Shown in pieces: positions 30,724 through 40,207 of a stretch of DNA of 64,000 nt (position 1 is the stretch's first letter; the number at the start of each line of letters is the position of its first letter). The notes under the pieces are model-generated. The model was not told where the DNA came from. It saw nothing but the letters and a program-made list of their open reading frames with translations, and did not search any database. A program made the position numbers and the translations under genes. The DNA is from Flavobacteriaceae bacterium F08102 (GTDB taxonomy: Bacteria > Bacteroidota > Bacteroidia > Flavobacteriales > Flavobacteriaceae): positions 186,001 to 250,000 of the forward strand of contig JALKAY010000002.1 of NCBI GenBank assembly GCA_023015935.1, given 5' to 3'.

Positions 30724-31887
30724 ATGCCAAAAATTTTAATTATTGAAGATGAAGCGGCCATCCGTAGAGTCTTGAGAAAAATCATTACAGAAGAGAATGC
30801 AAGCTATGAGGTAGAGGAAGCCGAAGACGGACTCCAAGGGATGGAAATGATTAAAAATAATGACTATGACTTAGTCTTATGTGATATTAAAATGCCTAAA
30901 ATGGATGGGGTTGAGGTGCTTGAAAAAACGCAAAAAATAAAACCAGAAATTCCGATGCTTATGATCTCGGGTCATGGAGAACTCGATACGGCTGTTCAAA
31001 CAATGCGTATGGGGGCTTTTGACTATATTTCTAAACCCCCAGATTTAAATAGACTGCTCAATGCAATCCGTAATGCCTTAGATAAGAAAAATTTGGTAGT
31101 TGAAAATAAGCAACTCAAGAAAAAGGTGAGTAAAAATTACGAAATGGTTGGCGAAAGTGAAGCCATTAGCCGTATAAAAGAAATTATTGAAAAAGTAGCA
31201 ATCACAGATGCAAGAGTCTTGATAACAGGTCCAAATGGAACAGGGAAAGAGTTGGTAGCACACTGGTTACACGAAAAAAGCACACGTTCTAAATCACCGT
31301 TGATTGAAGTGAATTGTGCGGCCATTCCTTCAGAATTGATAGAAAGTGAATTATTTGGTCACGTGAAAGGTTCCTTTACAGGCGCTAATAGAGATCGGGC
31401 TGGAAAATTTGAAGCGGCTAATGGCGGAACTATTTTTTTGGATGAAATTGGCGATATGAGTTTATCTGCCCAAGCGAAAGTATTACGGGCCTTGCAGGAG
31501 AATAAAATATCACGTGTTGGAAGCGATAAGGATATTAAAGTTGATGTCCGTGTAATAGCGGCTACAAATAAAAATCTACAAAAAGAAATTGAAGAAAATA
31601 GGTTTAGAGAGGATTTATATCATCGATTAGCCGTGATTTTAATTGAAGTTCCTTCATTAAATGACCGTCGTGAAGATATTCCATTACTCGTAAATTTCTT
31701 TGCAAAAAAAATAGCCAATGAACAAGGAACTGCGGTAAAATCTTTTTCTGCTGGAGCTATCAAACAACTACAGACGTATAATTGGACAGGAAATATTCGC
31801 GAGTTGAGAAATGTGGTGGAGCGGCTAATCATTTTAGGTGGAGATGAGGTATCGGAAGAAGATGTAAAGTTGTTTGCAAGTAAATAG
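30724..31887 (+). CDS. Sigma-54-dependent response regulator lacking a DNA-binding domain
   Basis: NtrC-type activator, 387 aa. Receiver at residues 1-120 with acidic pair EDE and phospho-acceptor Asp54 (LCDIKMPKMDG). AAA+ domain from about 140 to 370: Walker A GPNGTGKE (169-176), sigma-54 contact loop GSFTGA (216-221), Walker B IFLDEIGDM, then the R-finger region WTGNIRELRNVVERL. The protein stops 24 residues after that motif, where NtrC proteins usually carry a Fis-type helix-turn-helix. It may act from solution or with a separate DNA-binding partner. No histidine kinase gene is adjacent. Confidence 0.92.
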   Translation: MPKILIIEDEAAIRRVLRKIITEENASYEVEEAEDGLQGMEMIKNNDYDLVLCDIKMPKMDGVEVLEKTQKIKPEIPMLMISGHGELDTAVQTMRMGAFDYISKPPDLNRLLNAIRNALDKKNLVVENKQLKKKVSKNYEMVGESEAISRIKEIIEKVAITDARVLITGPNGTGKELVAHWLHEKSTRSKSPLIEVNCAAIPSELIESELFGHVKGSFTGANRDRAGKFEAANGGTIFLDEIGDMSLSAQAKVLRALQENKISRVGSDKDIKVDVRVIAATNKNLQKEIEENRFREDLYHRLAVILIEVPSLNDRREDIPLLVNFFAKKIANEQGTAVKSFSAGAIKQLQTYNWTGNIRELRNVVERLIILGGDEVSEEDVKLFASK

Positions 31888-31986
31888 CGAACCTGTCATG
31901 GGTACTATCTGTGAGGTACATGTACTATGCCTCGGTACTTATTGAAGGCAGGATAAGTTTTATTTATAAAAATTATATCAGACAGT

Positions 31987-32625
31987 ATGCAGCTGCAATT
32001 ACTAGATTTAGAAATTCCATTAGATCAATATGTACCAATTGATTTGTCGGTACACAATAAGGAGTTGGAACAAATTGCGATTTCCGACCCAATTTTTTGT
32101 CAAGAATACATTGATTCTGTGTTGAAAAAAAACTGTGCCACGGTAGCTTATGGAGGGTATTTAGAGCATCGAAACTTGTATCAACACAATGAAAATTTTA
32201 ACAGCGAGACGCAACAACGGAATATCCATTTAGGGGTTGATTTTTGGGCTGAGGCAGGAACAGCTGTAGTAGCACCTTCTACAGGAACGGTACATAGTTT
32301 TAAAAACAATGCTATTTCTGGAGATTATGGTCCAACCATCATTTTAACACATACAAATCAAGAAGGACAGTATTATACGTTATATGGGCATTTGTCATTG
32401 GAATCGTTGGCAGGTTTATTTGTAGGAAAGACAATAAGACGAGGCGAAAGTTTTGCAAGGTTAGGTAGGCCAGAAATTAATGTAAACTACGCTCCTCATT
32501 TACACTTTCAAATTATTCGAAAAATTGGATCGTTTTATGGAGATTATCCAGGTGTTTGTAGTGAAGATGAATTAGCATTTTACCAGATGAATTGTCCTAA
32601 TCCATTGACATTTAATTTTTTATAA
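31987..32625 (+). CDS. M23 (LytM) family metallopeptidase without a signal peptide
   Basis: 212 aa. Zinc site residues are visible: His81 and Asp85 in HLGVDFW, and His171/His173 in HLHFQI. M23 enzymes usually cut peptidoglycan cross-bridges outside the cytoplasm, but the N-terminus (MQLQLLDLEIPLDQYVP) is not hydrophobic and contains no signal peptide or lipobox. Either it is exported another way or it acts in the cytoplasm on something else. Stands alone between the sigma-54 activator and an NTF2-like gene. Confidence 0.85.
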   Translation: MQLQLLDLEIPLDQYVPIDLSVHNKELEQIAISDPIFCQEYIDSVLKKNCATVAYGGYLEHRNLYQHNENFNSETQQRNIHLGVDFWAEAGTAVVAPSTGTVHSFKNNAISGDYGPTIILTHTNQEGQYYTLYGHLSLESLAGLFVGKTIRRGESFARLGRPEINVNYAPHLHFQIIRKIGSFYGDYPGVCSEDELAFYQMNCPNPLTFNFL

Positions 32626-32869
32626 GGCTAGTTTACGTTTACGCGCGCTATGTAAATTCTAATGGATTGTGAAATAGGGCGTTTTTCAATAGTTTATTAT
32701 CTTGATTTTCAATCGGTTGATTGTGGGCTGAGGAGCGTATTTAAAATTAGCCTAGTATTAACAGCAGCGTGTTTTTAAAAATCAATACCTTTAACCTACA
32801 AATTTATTAACCTTTAAGCCTTGTGGATAAAGGGTGTTTGTGAAACGTTGATTCTTCAAAATTTATATC

Positions 32870-33367
32870 ATGCGAGAAAATGAAACTGAATTTTCAGAAA
32901 GGGAAATTATCATTTCTTTTTATGAAGCTTTTGCCAATTTGGATGCGGAAGCCATGGTGAGTTATTATCATGACAAAATAATTTTTAAAGACCCTGCTTT
33001 TGGAGTACTAAAAGGAGAACGGGCAAAAAATATGTGGCGAATGCTTTGCCATAGTCAACGTGGAAAAAATTTCAAGGTAAATGCTTCACGATTTATAGGG
33101 AGTAATCAACAAGGATCGGCATATTGGGAAGCCTACTATACTTTTCGTAAAACGGGTAGAAAAGTGCATAATAAAATTGATGCCGTTTTCGCCTTTGAAG
33201 ATGGGAAAATCATTCAACATATAGATCAATTTAGTTTGTATGATTGGGCGAAGCAAGCCTTTGGGTTAAAAGGGGTGTTGTTGGGAAAAACGCGATTTTT
33301 TAAAACCAAGCTACAGCGTCAAACAAATGCCTTATTAGACAAATTTGAGGCCACGAGGAAGTCGTAA
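32870..33367 (+). CDS. NTF2-like/SnoaL-like protein
   Basis: 165 aa cone-shaped NTF2-fold protein: FYEAFANLDAEAMVSYYHDKIIFKDPAFGVLKGERA, then VHNKIDAVFAFEDGKIIQHIDQFSLYDW is the classical SnoaL-like pattern. Such proteins bind small molecules or act as isomerases; no specific activity can be assigned. A C-terminal basic tail (KTKLQRQTNALLDKFEATRKS) follows the domain. Confidence 0.8.
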   Translation: MRENETEFSEREIIISFYEAFANLDAEAMVSYYHDKIIFKDPAFGVLKGERAKNMWRMLCHSQRGKNFKVNASRFIGSNQQGSAYWEAYYTFRKTGRKVHNKIDAVFAFEDGKIIQHIDQFSLYDWAKQAFGLKGVLLGKTRFFKTKLQRQTNALLDKFEATRKS

Positions 33368-33463
33368 GTAGGTTTTTATTAGCCAATGAGAATCATCGTG
33401 TGATTTGTGTTTTAGTTCATCGTTCTTCGCGATAAATAATTTCGATACGATCATAAATAAAAG

Positions 33464-33499
33464 GCATCAAAAACCCTTTTAATTAGCCCTTTTTGATGC
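33464..33499. promoter_or_regulatory. Inverted repeat abutting the peroxiredoxin promoter
   Basis: GCATCAAAAA at 33464-33473 is exactly complementary to TTTTTGATGC at 33490-33499, with a 16-base A/T-rich spacer. The right arm ends at the base before the -7 element, so the repeat covers the whole -10 to -45 region, the natural position for a repressor or activator site. Confidence 0.5.
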
Positions 33500-33507
33500 T
33501 ATATTTG
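33500..33507 (+). promoter_or_regulatory. -7 element TATATTTG of the peroxiredoxin gene
   Basis: Exact TAnnTTTG match 33 bases before the ATG at 33541. Confidence 0.6.
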
Positions 33508-33540
33508 CATTTAAAATAAGTATAAATTAAAATAAACAAG

Positions 33541-34179
33541 ATGACAATAGTAGGTAAGCAATTTCCAAGTGTAAACGTTGATGCAATGGATTCAAAAGGA
33601 CAAACTTTTAAGATCAACGTATTAGAAGAGGCAAAATCTCAAAACAAAAAAGTAATTCTATTTTGGTATCCAAAGGATTTCACCTTTGTGTGCCCAACCG
33701 AATTACACGCATTTCAACAAGCATTAGGAGAGTTTGAAAAGAGAAATACAATTGTAATTGGCGCTTCTTGTGATACACCAGAAGTTCATTTCGCTTGGTT
33801 GAATACGCCAAAAAATAATGGAGGAATTGAAGGAATAACCTATCCTTTACTAGCTGATTCAAATCGAAACCTATCAAATATGTTAGGTATTTTAGATGCG
33901 ACTGAAGAATCATATGATGAAGCTACAGATACGGTAATGATGGAAGGAGATAATGTGAGTTTTAGAGCTACGTATTTAATCGATGAAGAAGGAAAGGTAT
34001 TTCACGAAAGTATTAACGATATGCCACTTGGTAGAAACGTATCTGAGTTTTTACGCTTAATTGATGCTTACAGTCATGTGCAAAAAAATGGCGAGGTTTG
34101 TCCAGCAAACTGGGAAGCAGGTAAGGATGCTATGGAAGCGAACCTCAAAGGTACTGCAGCCTATTTATCTACACACTAA
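33541..34179 (+). CDS. Peroxiredoxin (AhpC/Prx type)
   Basis: Thiol peroxidase reducing H2O2 and organic peroxides. 212 aa. Peroxidatic Cys51 in FTFVCPTELHAF and resolving Cys187 in GEVCPANWE give a typical 2-Cys enzyme. The insertion between them (residues ~92-145) is the normal Bacteroidota form. Own promoter with an inverted repeat and own terminator, so it is a single-gene unit. Confidence 0.95.
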   Translation: MTIVGKQFPSVNVDAMDSKGQTFKINVLEEAKSQNKKVILFWYPKDFTFVCPTELHAFQQALGEFEKRNTIVIGASCDTPEVHFAWLNTPKNNGGIEGITYPLLADSNRNLSNMLGILDATEESYDEATDTVMMEGDNVSFRATYLIDEEGKVFHESINDMPLGRNVSEFLRLIDAYSHVQKNGEVCPANWEAGKDAMEANLKGTAAYLSTH

Positions 34180-34205
34180 ATGGAATTGATGTTAGTGTAG
34201 TGAGT

Positions 34206-34240
34206 AAAAGTCCGTTAGTTAACAATTAACGGACTTTTTT
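34206..34240 (+). terminator. Terminator of the peroxiredoxin gene
   Basis: Perfect 12-bp stem 34206-34217 / 34227-34238 (core GTCCGTTA) with a nine-base loop and a T-run. Confidence 0.9.
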
Positions 34241-34388
34241 CCTTCCTATCGTTAGCGATGGCCAATTTAAATGACATTGCGAATCTGTAGAATTCATTGT
34301 TCTTTTAATCCTTTTGAAAGGAAAAAAGGAAGGTTAAAAATGAACATTACTGTGTGATAATTTCTATATTTAACCCTTAATTCATTTT

Positions 34389-35249
34389 ATGAAAAACGCA
34401 TACCGTGTAAGTGTTCCAGTAGACCTACGAAAGGTTCCAACCTTAGAGGTTGTTGAAAATGCAAAGAAAGCGCTCAAAGGTTATAGAAAGCAGCTAAGTA
34501 AATTGCAAGATACCATGTACGCCCATGGAAAGTACAATATGCTTATTTGTCTTCAGGGCATGGATACCGCTGGAAAAGACAGTTTGATTAGAGAGGTTTT
34601 TAAAGATGTGAATGCCCGTGGTGTGGTGGTACACAGCTTTAAAGTACCAACACATAAAGAGCTAAAGCACGATTTCTTATGGCGGCATTATGTGGCTTTA
34701 CCAGAACGTGGCAAAATAGGGGTGTTTAATCGTACCCACTACGAAAATGTCTTAGTGACAAGGGTACATCCTGAATATATTTTAGGGGAAAACCTGCCTG
34801 GTATCCATTCAATCTCGCAATTAGATGATACTTTTTACCATCGACGCATGGAGGCGATTAACCAGTTTGAAGCGCATCTGCACGAAACGGGTACCATTAT
34901 TTTGAAATTCTTTTTACATCTTTCGAAAGAAGAACAACGGCAACGCCTTTTAAGAAGATTGAGATTGGAACATAAAAATTGGAAGTTTTCTAGTGGCGAT
35001 TTAAAAGAACGCAAATTGTGGGACACATATCAACACTGTTATGAAGATATGCTAAATAGGACAGATACAGACAAAGCCCCTTGGTTTATTATACCCGCAG
35101 ATGATAAATCCACAGCACGGTTGCGGGTAGCAGAAACCATTGTGAATACCTTAGCATCGTATACAGATATTAAAGAACCTGAATTGGATGAAAAAACGAA
35201 AAGTCAATTAGACGATTTTCGTGCGCAATTGGAAAAAAACAAATCGTAG
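34389..35249 (+). CDS. Polyphosphate kinase 2 family protein
   Basis: PPK2 enzymes use polyphosphate to phosphorylate nucleotides. 286 aa, single domain. Walker A-like GMDTAGKDS (Asp59, Lys63), DVNARGVVVHSFKVPT, the Walker B/lid section FNRTHYENVLVTRVHP and KFFLHLSKEEQ are all present. Class I (nucleoside diphosphate) versus class III cannot be decided by eye. A TATATTTA box lies at 34365-34372. Confidence 0.9.
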   Translation: MKNAYRVSVPVDLRKVPTLEVVENAKKALKGYRKQLSKLQDTMYAHGKYNMLICLQGMDTAGKDSLIREVFKDVNARGVVVHSFKVPTHKELKHDFLWRHYVALPERGKIGVFNRTHYENVLVTRVHPEYILGENLPGIHSISQLDDTFYHRRMEAINQFEAHLHETGTIILKFFLHLSKEEQRQRLLRRLRLEHKNWKFSSGDLKERKLWDTYQHCYEDMLNRTDTDKAPWFIIPADDKSTARLRVAETIVNTLASYTDIKEPELDEKTKSQLDDFRAQLEKNKS

Positions 35250-35261
35250 TTTGCTGATTTT

Positions 35262-35543
35262 ATGAAATTCAACCGTATGAAAAAGTTGTTATCTCCTTTT
35301 GACCTGTATCTTAACTATCTTTTTATAAACAGGGGAAGGGGAGTTGATACTGGTTCATTGAAAACTGTGTCAACTATATTCCCTGAATTAAATCCTGATT
35401 CTCAATGGTACTTTGATTTTCACTATGCAACTATCAATCTCTTTGAAAAAGTAAACAAACGTGAATTATCTGTAGGTGCTGGTGCAATGGTGTCTATCTT
35501 ATGCCTTTTCGAAACCTATGGATTGCCATATCTATTTCTATGA
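35262..35543 (+). CDS. Small conserved-looking protein overlapping menD start
   Basis: 93 aa, not recognised. No signal peptide or membrane helix; the middle (PELNPDSQWYFDFHYATINLFEKVNK) is soluble in character and the end is hydrophobic. The TGA stop overlaps the ATG of menD (ATGA at 35540-35543), and it begins 12 bases after ppk2, so it is very likely translated as part of the same transcript and coupled to menD. Function unknown. Confidence 0.65.
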   Translation: MKFNRMKKLLSPFDLYLNYLFINRGRGVDTGSLKTVSTIFPELNPDSQWYFDFHYATINLFEKVNKRELSVGAGAMVSILCLFETYGLPYLFL

Positions 35544-37183
35544 TTTATTCTGATAAAAAACTAGCTCAACGTATTGTTGAATGCTGTGTACAACAACAAA
35601 TTACCCAAGTCGTTATTTCTCCAGGTTCTCGTAATGCGCCCTTAACCATTGGTTTTACCAATCATAGCGAGATGGAAACTTACAGTATTGTAGATGAGCG
35701 GAGTGCGGCTTTTTTTGCTTTAGGGCTTGCGCAATTCACTAAAAAAGCGTGCGCTTTAGTGTGTACGTCAGGTTCGGCATTATTAAATTATTATCCCGCT
35801 GTAGCGGAGGCATTCTACAGTCAAATTCCGTTGGTGATAATTTCAGCAGACCGACCTGCAGATCGGATAGATATTGGGGATGGTCAAACAATACGACAGC
35901 GAAATGTCTTCGCGAATCACATCCTGGAAAGTGTGAATTTAGCGGAGGTTGAGGATAGTCAAAATGAGTTAATTTTAGACGCATTACAACGTGCTACTAC
36001 CATGAAAGGGCCAGTTCATCTAAATGTTCCTTTTGATGAACCCTTGTACGGTACCACCGAAGCGTTACAAGTCACACTTCATAAGAAATCCTATGAAAAT
36101 CCAAGACACGAGTCATTTCCAACAGCGCTGGAGGGTATTTGGAAAACAACACAAAAAAAACTCATCTTGGTTGGAGTACATGAACCGAACCCTATATTGA
36201 ATACGGTTTTAAATGAACTGGCTAAAGATCCGAGTGTATTGATCTTTACTGAAACCACAGCTAATCTACACGGAGCATCTTTTGTTTCTTGTATTGACCA
36301 ATTGATTTTTTCATTGGATGAGGCAGGATTTGCGGCCTTACAACCAATGTTGTTGATTAGCTTTGGTGGCATGGTTATTTCTAAGCGAATTAAAAGTTTC
36401 TTACGCAGTTACCAACCAGCACAACATTGGCATATAGATCCGATTCGCGCTTATGACACCTATTTTTGTCTGAACAAGCATGTAAAAATGGATCCCATTG
36501 ACTTTTTTACTAGGCTTTCTCAACTTGCGCCTATGAAAGATAGTACCTATAGAGACTATTGGTTGGAACAAAAAAATCGCAAAAAGCGAAAGCATCACCA
36601 GTTTTTAGCTAAGGCTCCTTTTTGCGATTTAAAGGTGTTTCAAATAATCACCGAGAGCTTGCCAAGGCAGTGTGCATTGCAAATTGCTAACAGTTCGGTT
36701 ATTCGTTATGCTCAATTATTTGACATGAATGGAAGGACGACCCATTGTAATCGGGGCACCAGTGGCATTGACGGGAGTACTTCAACGGCTATTGGAGCTG
36801 CTTTAAAAAATGAGCAGCAAACGGTTTTTATTACGGGCGATGTCAGTTTTTTTTATGACAGTAATGCGTTGTGGAATTCGTATATCAAAAAAGATTTCCG
36901 CATTATTATCATAAACAATAATGGCGGTGGGATCTTTAAAATTATTCCCGGACCAGATCAATCGACAGCCTTACCGTATTTTGAAACTCCGCACGGCTTA
37001 ACGGCGGAACATCTTTGTACTATGTTCAGACTAGACTATGCAGCAGTAACTTCTTTAGAAGAGCTCATCGAAAGCTTGGAGGATTTTTATACAGCGAGTG
37101 AGCGTCCAAAAGTATTGGAGATTTTCACCCCTTCTGATAAGAATGCGCAAATGCTGAAGGACTATTTTAGGTTTTTGGTGTAG
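35540..37183 (+). CDS. menD: 2-succinyl-5-enolpyruvyl-6-hydroxy-3-cyclohexene-1-carboxylate synthase
   Basis: Second step of classical menaquinone synthesis, thiamine-diphosphate dependent. 547 aa. N-terminal motif VISPGSRNAPLT, then DERSAAFFALGLA with the cofactor-activating Glu, and the C-terminal ThDP/Mg motif beginning ITGDVSFFYD and ending in NNNGGGIF. The start at 35540 (MIYSDKKLAQ) is chosen over an upstream in-frame start because it gives the normal N-terminus and an ATGA overlap with the preceding gene. menB is on the same strand about 6 kb downstream; in many relatives the two are close together. Confidence 0.95.
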   Translation: MIYSDKKLAQRIVECCVQQQITQVVISPGSRNAPLTIGFTNHSEMETYSIVDERSAAFFALGLAQFTKKACALVCTSGSALLNYYPAVAEAFYSQIPLVIISADRPADRIDIGDGQTIRQRNVFANHILESVNLAEVEDSQNELILDALQRATTMKGPVHLNVPFDEPLYGTTEALQVTLHKKSYENPRHESFPTALEGIWKTTQKKLILVGVHEPNPILNTVLNELAKDPSVLIFTETTANLHGASFVSCIDQLIFSLDEAGFAALQPMLLISFGGMVISKRIKSFLRSYQPAQHWHIDPIRAYDTYFCLNKHVKMDPIDFFTRLSQLAPMKDSTYRDYWLEQKNRKKRKHHQFLAKAPFCDLKVFQIITESLPRQCALQIANSSVIRYAQLFDMNGRTTHCNRGTSGIDGSTSTAIGAALKNEQQTVFITGDVSFFYDSNALWNSYIKKDFRIIIINNNGGGIFKIIPGPDQSTALPYFETPHGLTAEHLCTMFRLDYAAVTSLEELIESLEDFYTASERPKVLEIFTPSDKNAQMLKDYFRFLV

Positions 37184-37525
37184 AAGTTTTTCTTTTTTTA
37201 GACCGTATAATTTTATAGGCTTTTTGGGATTGATGATGATCTCAGTGCAAACCAATTTTGATTGTCCGCCTAGATACATTTTTAAAATCATTCCAGGTAA
37301 TGATGCCCATGACCAACAAATGAAAACTTCATTTCCTGTTGAATCAAGACAAATTAAATATTCATTAGGACAGCAGTCAGCAGTGGTCTCGCAAAAATCT
37401 ACAAGCTAACCTAGTAATTGAAAATTGGGAATGGTTTAAATTAACTGTTAAAGTTAAAACTAAAATGGTAGTTGTAGTTTTAATTTAGTACTATTGTATG
37501 CCTTTTGCATTTATCTTCATTTTTT
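37184..37525. other. 342-base stretch without a supported gene
   Basis: The minus strand has an open frame from about 37405 down into menD with cysteine-rich text (DCCPNEYLICLDSTG), but it has no start codon and overlaps menD antisense. It could be the last remains of a lost gene. No terminator for menD was found. Confidence 0.4.
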
Positions 37526-39799
37526 ATGTTTAACTATAAAGTTCTTGTATTTCTATGGTTTCTTTCATTTTCAATATATGCACAAGTAAAAGTGTCTGGT
37601 GTGGTTAAAGACAGTATTGGCAATCCCTTAAATCTTGCTAATGCCATTGCGGTAAATCTTGATACGAAAGCCATTGAATCGTATAATATTACGAATGGTA
37701 AAGGAGTCTACACCTTAAATCTCGCTAAAAACACGCCGTATAAACTTACGGTAAGCTAAACCATCCATTTTGACTTAAACACAGAAGAAAAAGAAATACT
37801 TAAAGATTTTCAACTTCAAGAAGATACAGGGGCATTAGATGAAATAACATTAACTTATAAAATTCCCCTAAAGATTAAAGGTGATACCTTAATCTATGAT
37901 GCTGATTCGTTTAAAAATGCAAGTGATAGAAAATTGGAAGATGTTTTAAAAAACATGTCCGGTTTTGAAATAACGAAAGATGGAGAAATAAAATTTGAAG
38001 GAAAAACCATTACGCAAATTAAGGTGGAGGGGAAACGTTTTTTTGATGGGAGTACTAAACTGGCCTCTAAAAATATACCCGCAGGTGTATTAGACAAAAT
38101 TGAGGTGTTAAAAAATCATGATGAGGTAGCTCAACTCGGCGGAGTACGCGATAACAGCGAGAATGTAGCCATTAATATTAAACTCAAAGAAGGCAAAAAG
38201 AATTTTTGGTTTGGAGATCTTATGGCGGGTGGCGGATTGGATGAGCGTTATATATTTCATCCGAAGTTATTTTATTACAGTCCTAAAAAAAGTATCAATG
38301 TTATTACCGATTTTTAACAATATTGGTGAAGTTCCTTTGGGGCCTAGTGATATCAATCTATCACGGAAGAAAACACAGAAAATCCCTATAAAATTACCCA
38401 AGGAGTAGATTATTATTACACCTTAAATGATCGAAATGTATTCGCATTTGAATCACAGTATTTACTACAGCATGAAGATCCATTTTACAATGCCGTACTA
38501 TCACAACCGAGTATGTTTCAATTTGCAGATAATCTTGGGTTAAATCAAAGTCAATCTGCTTATTCAATTAATCAAGACAACCTTGTAAAAACCAATAAAT
38601 TTGATGCAACATTAAATTATTGGTATGTGATTAACCGCAAAAGCAATATAAATTTCACGCTGGGTACGCTATTGAGCAAACAAGATTTTAACTCAATGAT
38701 TTATCAAATTCTAGATAATGGAAATCAATATGACTTAAATCCGCCAGAAGGAGAGCTAACCAACGCTATTCGTTATACGTTTAATGATGTTTACTTCGGG
38801 GGTACACTACAGAATAAAAGCGGGTATTTTTACGATTGCTCCCGGATTTACCGTACATTCATATCGGTCTAAAAACAGACAATTCAATACGATTTCCATG
38901 CTGGATTTCTTTAAGGTATTGCCTGGCTTTAAGCACAGATAAAGAGCACAGAAACAATTCGTTTTGATTATCGTTTGCAAACGCAGTTTACCGATGTTAA
39001 CAATTTGGCCGAAGGATTAGTCTTAAACAATTATAATGCCTTGTTTTTGGGGAATCGGGATTTAGAGAATACCTTGTCTCATTTGTTAAGCCTTCGTTAT
39101 TCTAATAGTATTAATTTATTGAACCGATATAGAAATACCACGATAGACGTATCCATTAATTACCATAAGACCCTCGATGCCATTCGGAATAAAGTAGATC
39201 CATAAGGAGTATTATAAGTGGCTATCCCTTTTAATTTAAACTTTAAGGATAAAGGACTTATGACCAATTTGCGATTGACTAGAGCTATATGGAAATTTCA
39301 AGCCATTGCAGGTGGTGTTTTTTCGTATGTGCAATACAATCAGTTCTATGAGAATATGGTCAGCACAAATACTTCGTTTACCCAAACCTATAATTTTGGA
39401 TTCAAGACTAATTTTTATCGTGAAAAATTCCTTGAGTTTGAGATAGGTTACAATCGTACCATTAACAGTTATGAGCAGGGGCAAACAAATCCTAAATTTT
39501 ATACTGATAGTCCTTATGCAAGCATTGAAGTGTCTTTTTTAAAAGGATTTGTTTTTGAAGCTGATTATTCTTATGCTGAGTACAGTAATAAAACGAAGAG
39601 CCTTAATACCTATAATTTTATGAATGCCAGTCTAAGGTATCAAAAACACAATAGTCAATGGGAATACAGTCTCAATGCAACCAATTTACTCAATACCAGT
39701 TCGTTCAATACTGATTCTGCTAACGAATTTTTCATAAGTAGCAATCAGTATTATATTCAGCCTCGCTACCTTATTTTGGGCGTTAAGTACAATTTGTAG
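37526..39799 (+). pseudogene. Broken TonB-dependent-receptor-like outer membrane protein
   Basis: A signal peptide (MFNYKVLVFLWFLSFSIYAQ), a carboxypeptidase-like regulatory domain (KVSGVVKDSIGNPLNLANA), a plug-like section (KLEDVLKNMSGFEI, KIEVLKNHDEVAQLGG) and C-terminal beta-barrel text ending QPRYLILGVKYNL are readable in order. The frame is broken by an in-frame stop at 37757-37759, where the GYE strand of the first domain is missing, a shift near 38315, another near 38872-38975, and a further stop plus shift near 39205. Outer-membrane receptor for an unknown ligand in its day; clearly non-functional if the sequence is right. Confidence 0.88.
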
Positions 39800-40207
39800 C
39801 TGTTGATTTAGTACAAGTCAAATAGTATAACCTACTGACTAGATTAATGGAGGGATATTTGCAAGCCTTCGTTTGAAAGCCCTGTACCAAAAGGAATAAC
39901 AAAATAGAAAGCTGCCATAAGGGTAGTTTTTTATAGAAAAAGGTATATTTAATTATTCTCTGGCCCCTTCTCCTTCAATGTCTTCTGGATTTTCCTCGTC
40001 GGGCTAAAGTCGGTTATTGATGTTTTTAATTTTTGTCACTACACGTTCAGCGTTTTGAAAAATAAAACCTAGCAGCTAGATATGTAGGATGCTGCCTTTT
40101 TAATAGGTAAGCTCCGAGTCCGTGTTAAGTCGCCTTAATAATTAAATAGAGGTAATTCGTTTAAATTACCACTTTATAAATGAAAGAAAGAACCCGTGAT
40201 GAGGTGA
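39800..40207. other. 408-base decayed intergenic region
   Basis: Contains a gene remnant at 39953-40058, its degenerate terminator (CTGCC at 39912-39916 with GGTAG at 39922-39926 then T-run) and a weak hairpin 40151-40170 that may end the metallophosphoesterase transcript. Nothing else is recognisable. Confidence 0.6.
39953..40058 (-). pseudogene. 35-codon remnant paralogous to the end of the esterase-like gene
   Basis: Aligned without gaps to 42001-42106 it has 12 mismatches in 106 bases. Translated on the minus strand it reads QNAERVVTKIKNINNRL, then a stop in place of a tyrosine codon, then PDEENPEDIEGEGARE. The intact gene reads QNVERVMTKIKNIKNGLYPDGENPEEMEGEGTGE at its end. So it is the tail of a lost second copy. 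Confidence 0.85.

Noticed and set aside
31900-31945. Short self-complementary bases (GTACATGTAC and repeated GGTACT) after the sigma-54 activator
   Set aside because: Arms are too short and irregular to call an operator or terminator.
37055-37405. Minus-strand open frame with cysteine-rich text over the end of menD
   Set aside because: It has no usable start codon, overlaps menD antisense for about 130 bases and was not recognised; at best a remnant.
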